DNA from: Raineyella sp964402325
GTDB taxonomy: Bacteria; Actinomycetota; Actinomycetes; Propionibacteriales; Propionibacteriaceae
Reading direction: 5' to 3'
Length of the DNA: 6,921 nt
Assembly (NCBI GenBank): GCA_964402325.1
Contig: CAYOBI010000108.1
Coordinates: 1-6,921, forward strand
A model generated the notes under the pieces. That model was not told the DNA's origin. It saw only the letters and a list, made by a program, of their open reading frames with translations, and did no database searches. Positions 5,811-6,921 of this stretch are shown one piece after another; within the stretch, counting starts at the first letter, position 1, and each line of letters opens with the position of its first letter. A program made the translations under genes and the position numbers.

Positions 5811-5815
5811 CGCTC

Positions 5816-6091
5816 ATGTGCTTGGGAGTGCCGGCGGAGGTCATCGCGATCCCCCAGCCCGGTGAGCCGAGGGCCCGGGTCGCCATCAGCGGGGTGGAGC
5901 GTACGGTCGCCACCGACCTGGTGGCCGACGAGGAGCTCCGCCCCGGTGACTGGGTCCTGGTGCACGTCGGCTTCGCGCTGAGCGTGATCGACGCCGAGGA
6001 GGCGGCGATCACCCTGGAGCAGATCAGGCGATTGGGCGGCACCCTCCTCGACGACGAGCTCGATTCCTTCCGGAAGTCGGCGATCGAGTGA
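5816..6091 (+). CDS. hypC: HypC, hydrogenase maturation chaperone
   Basis: Small OB-fold chaperone that, with HypD, holds the iron on which the CN and CO ligands are assembled and then carries the Fe(CN)2CO unit to the large-subunit precursor. The 91 residues start MCLGVP; Cys2, which becomes N-terminal after Met removal, is the essential iron ligand. The second conserved motif, GDWVLVHVGFALS, carries His50. The start after a strong GGAGAGGAGG is required by the Met-Cys rule. The C-terminal 30 residues form the acidic helix typical of the family. The stop overlaps the hypD GTG start by 4 bp, so the two are translationally coupled, matching their function as a complex. Length is normal and nothing is missing. 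With only one HypC seen, specialisation for a second hydrogenase (HybG type) cannot be judged. Confidence 0.97.
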   Translation: MCLGVPAEVIAIPQPGEPRARVAISGVERTVATDLVADEELRPGDWVLVHVGFALSVIDAEEAAITLEQIRRLGGTLLDDELDSFRKSAIE

Positions 6092-6921
6092 AGTACGTCG
6101 ACGAGTTCCGTGACCCGGCCGCCGCCCGGGCCCTGCTGCAGCACATCCACCGGTTGTCGGGACAGCTCGACCGTCCCCTGCGGGTGATGGAGATCTGCGG
6201 CAGCCACACGCACACGATCTACCGCCACGGCCTGGAGCACCTGCTGCCGGAGCGGATCGAGTTCATCCACGGCCCCGGCTGCCCGGTCTGTGTCATCCCG
6301 ATGGGGCGGATCGACGACGCGATCTGGCTGGCCCGACAGCCCGGGGTCATCCTCACCACCTTCGGCGACATGATGCGGGTGCCCGGTTCGCAGGAATCAC
6401 TGCTGCAGGTGCGGGCGGTCGGCGCCGACGTACGCTTCGTCTACTCGCCGTTGGACGCGCTGCCGATCGCCCGGGACAACCCGGACCGGCAGGTGGTGTT
6501 CTTCGCGGTGGGGTTCGAGACGACCGCGCCGTCCACCGCCGTCACCCTGGAGCGTGCCCGGGCCGAGGGACTCGCCAACTTCTCCGTGTTCAGCAACCAC
6601 GTGACCACCGAGCAGCCGCTGCGCGCGATCGTCGACGGGGGCGAGACGCAGATCGATGCCTTCATCGGCCCCGGGCACGTGGCGTCCGTCGTCGGCACCC
6701 ACGCCTTCGACTTCCTGGCCGAGGAGTTCAACCGCCCGGTGGTGGTCACCGGCTTCGAGCCGCTCGACGTGCTGCAGGCGGTCGCCCTGCTGCTGGAACA
6801 GTTCACCTCCGGCGAGGTGGCCGCCGGCCGGGCGCGGGTGCAGAACCAGTACGCCCGGGTCGTACGTCCTGACGGCAATCCCGTCGCCCGCGCGCTGATG
6901 GACCGGGTCTTCCGCACCCGC
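6088..6921 (+). CDS. hypD: HypD, Fe(CN)2CO scaffold protein, 3' end cut off by window edge
   Basis: Iron-sulfur protein that binds HypC and is the scaffold where the active-site iron receives its CN ligands from HypE. The first 278 residues are present; the family is about 370 long, so the C-terminal quarter with the [4Fe-4S] cysteines lies beyond the window. Conserved motifs seen are MEICGSHTH (34-42, Cys37), HGPGCPVCV (61-69, Cys65 and Cys68), TTFGDMMRVPGS, YSPLDAL, VGFETTAPSTA, FSNH, and FIGPGHVASVVGT. Cys37, Cys65 and Cys68 correspond to the essential E. coli Cys41, Cys69 and Cys72. The GTG at 6088 overlaps the hypC stop (GTGA) and no ATG upstream fits; only a weak GGAAG lies upstream, so reinitiation after hypC is likely. 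Confidence 0.97.
   Translation, partial: MKYVDEFRDPAAARALLQHIHRLSGQLDRPLRVMEICGSHTHTIYRHGLEHLLPERIEFIHGPGCPVCVIPMGRIDDAIWLARQPGVILTTFGDMMRVPGSQESLLQVRAVGADVRFVYSPLDALPIARDNPDRQVVFFAVGFETTAPSTAVTLERARAEGLANFSVFSNHVTTEQPLRAIVDGGETQIDAFIGPGHVASVVGTHAFDFLAEEFNRPVVVTGFEPLDVLQAVALLLEQFTSGEVAAGRARVQNQYARVVRPDGNPVARALMDRVFRTR

Larger units (their letters stand above)
5704..5815. promoter_or_regulatory. Divergent control region between hypE and hypC
   Basis: These 112 bp separate the hypE and hypC starts and should carry both promoters. They contain the hypE ribosome binding site (GGAGAG on the minus strand, 5716 to 5711), the hypC site at 5801-5810, and a perfect palindrome at 5739-5753. GATAGT at 5771-5776 is a possible plus-strand -10, but no -35 is found at proper spacing. 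No small gene is visible. Confidence 0.5.

Noticed and set aside
5579..5815. Extension of hypC upstream into hypE
   Set aside because: The HypC Cys must be residue 2; the ATG at 5816 satisfies this and has a strong ribosome binding site.
5704..6270. Extension of hypE upstream to an ATG at 6270
   Set aside because: The extra 189 codons are antisense to hypC and the start of hypD and show no HypE similarity, while the ATG at 5703 has a good ribosome binding site.

Overview
The window is a [NiFe]-hydrogenase maturation (hyp) locus plus the start of a hydrogenase structural gene, from a high-GC Gram-positive (actinobacterial) genome. Evidence for the lineage is the very high GC (I estimate about 70 %), near-exclusive G/C at third codon positions, frequent GTG starts and GGAG-type ribosome binding sites. 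A propionibacterial or related actinobacterium would fit, but I cannot place it at genus level from sequence alone.

Layout, left to right. 1-709 (minus): N-terminal part of a Tat-exported [NiFe] hydrogenase small subunit, running off the left edge. 710-843: a gap holding three inverted repeats and the small-subunit ribosome binding site. 844-1722 (minus): hypB, nickel-delivery GTPase with a His-rich N-terminus. 1700-2125 (minus): hypA, nickel/zinc chaperone, overlapping hypB by 23 bp. 2126-2216: divergent control region. 2217-4658 (plus): hypF, carbamoyltransferase. 4591-5703 (minus): hypE, convergent with hypF and overlapping it by 68 bp; a 15-bp tandem duplication sits exactly at the hypE stop codon. 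5704-5815: second divergent control region with a perfect 15-bp palindrome. 5816-6091 (plus): hypC. 6088-6921 (plus): hypD, overlapping hypC by 4 bp and running off the right edge.

How the genes work together (established pathway): HypF and HypE turn carbamoyl phosphate into a thiocyanate on the C-terminal cysteine of HypE. HypC and HypD assemble the Fe(CN)2CO unit. HypA and HypB then insert nickel into the large subunit. All six core Hyp proteins are present, and their catalytic or metal-binding residues are intact as far as the window shows. The large subunit and its maturation protease are not in view.

The gene content is conventional and I do not see a new biological system. What is unusual is the architecture: four transcription blocks instead of one hyp operon, hypE flipped to face hypF, an in-frame duplication of the codons for the essential HypE tail plus its stop, and a small subunit that resembles E. 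coli hydrogenase-1 but lacks both extra cysteines of oxygen-tolerant enzymes.
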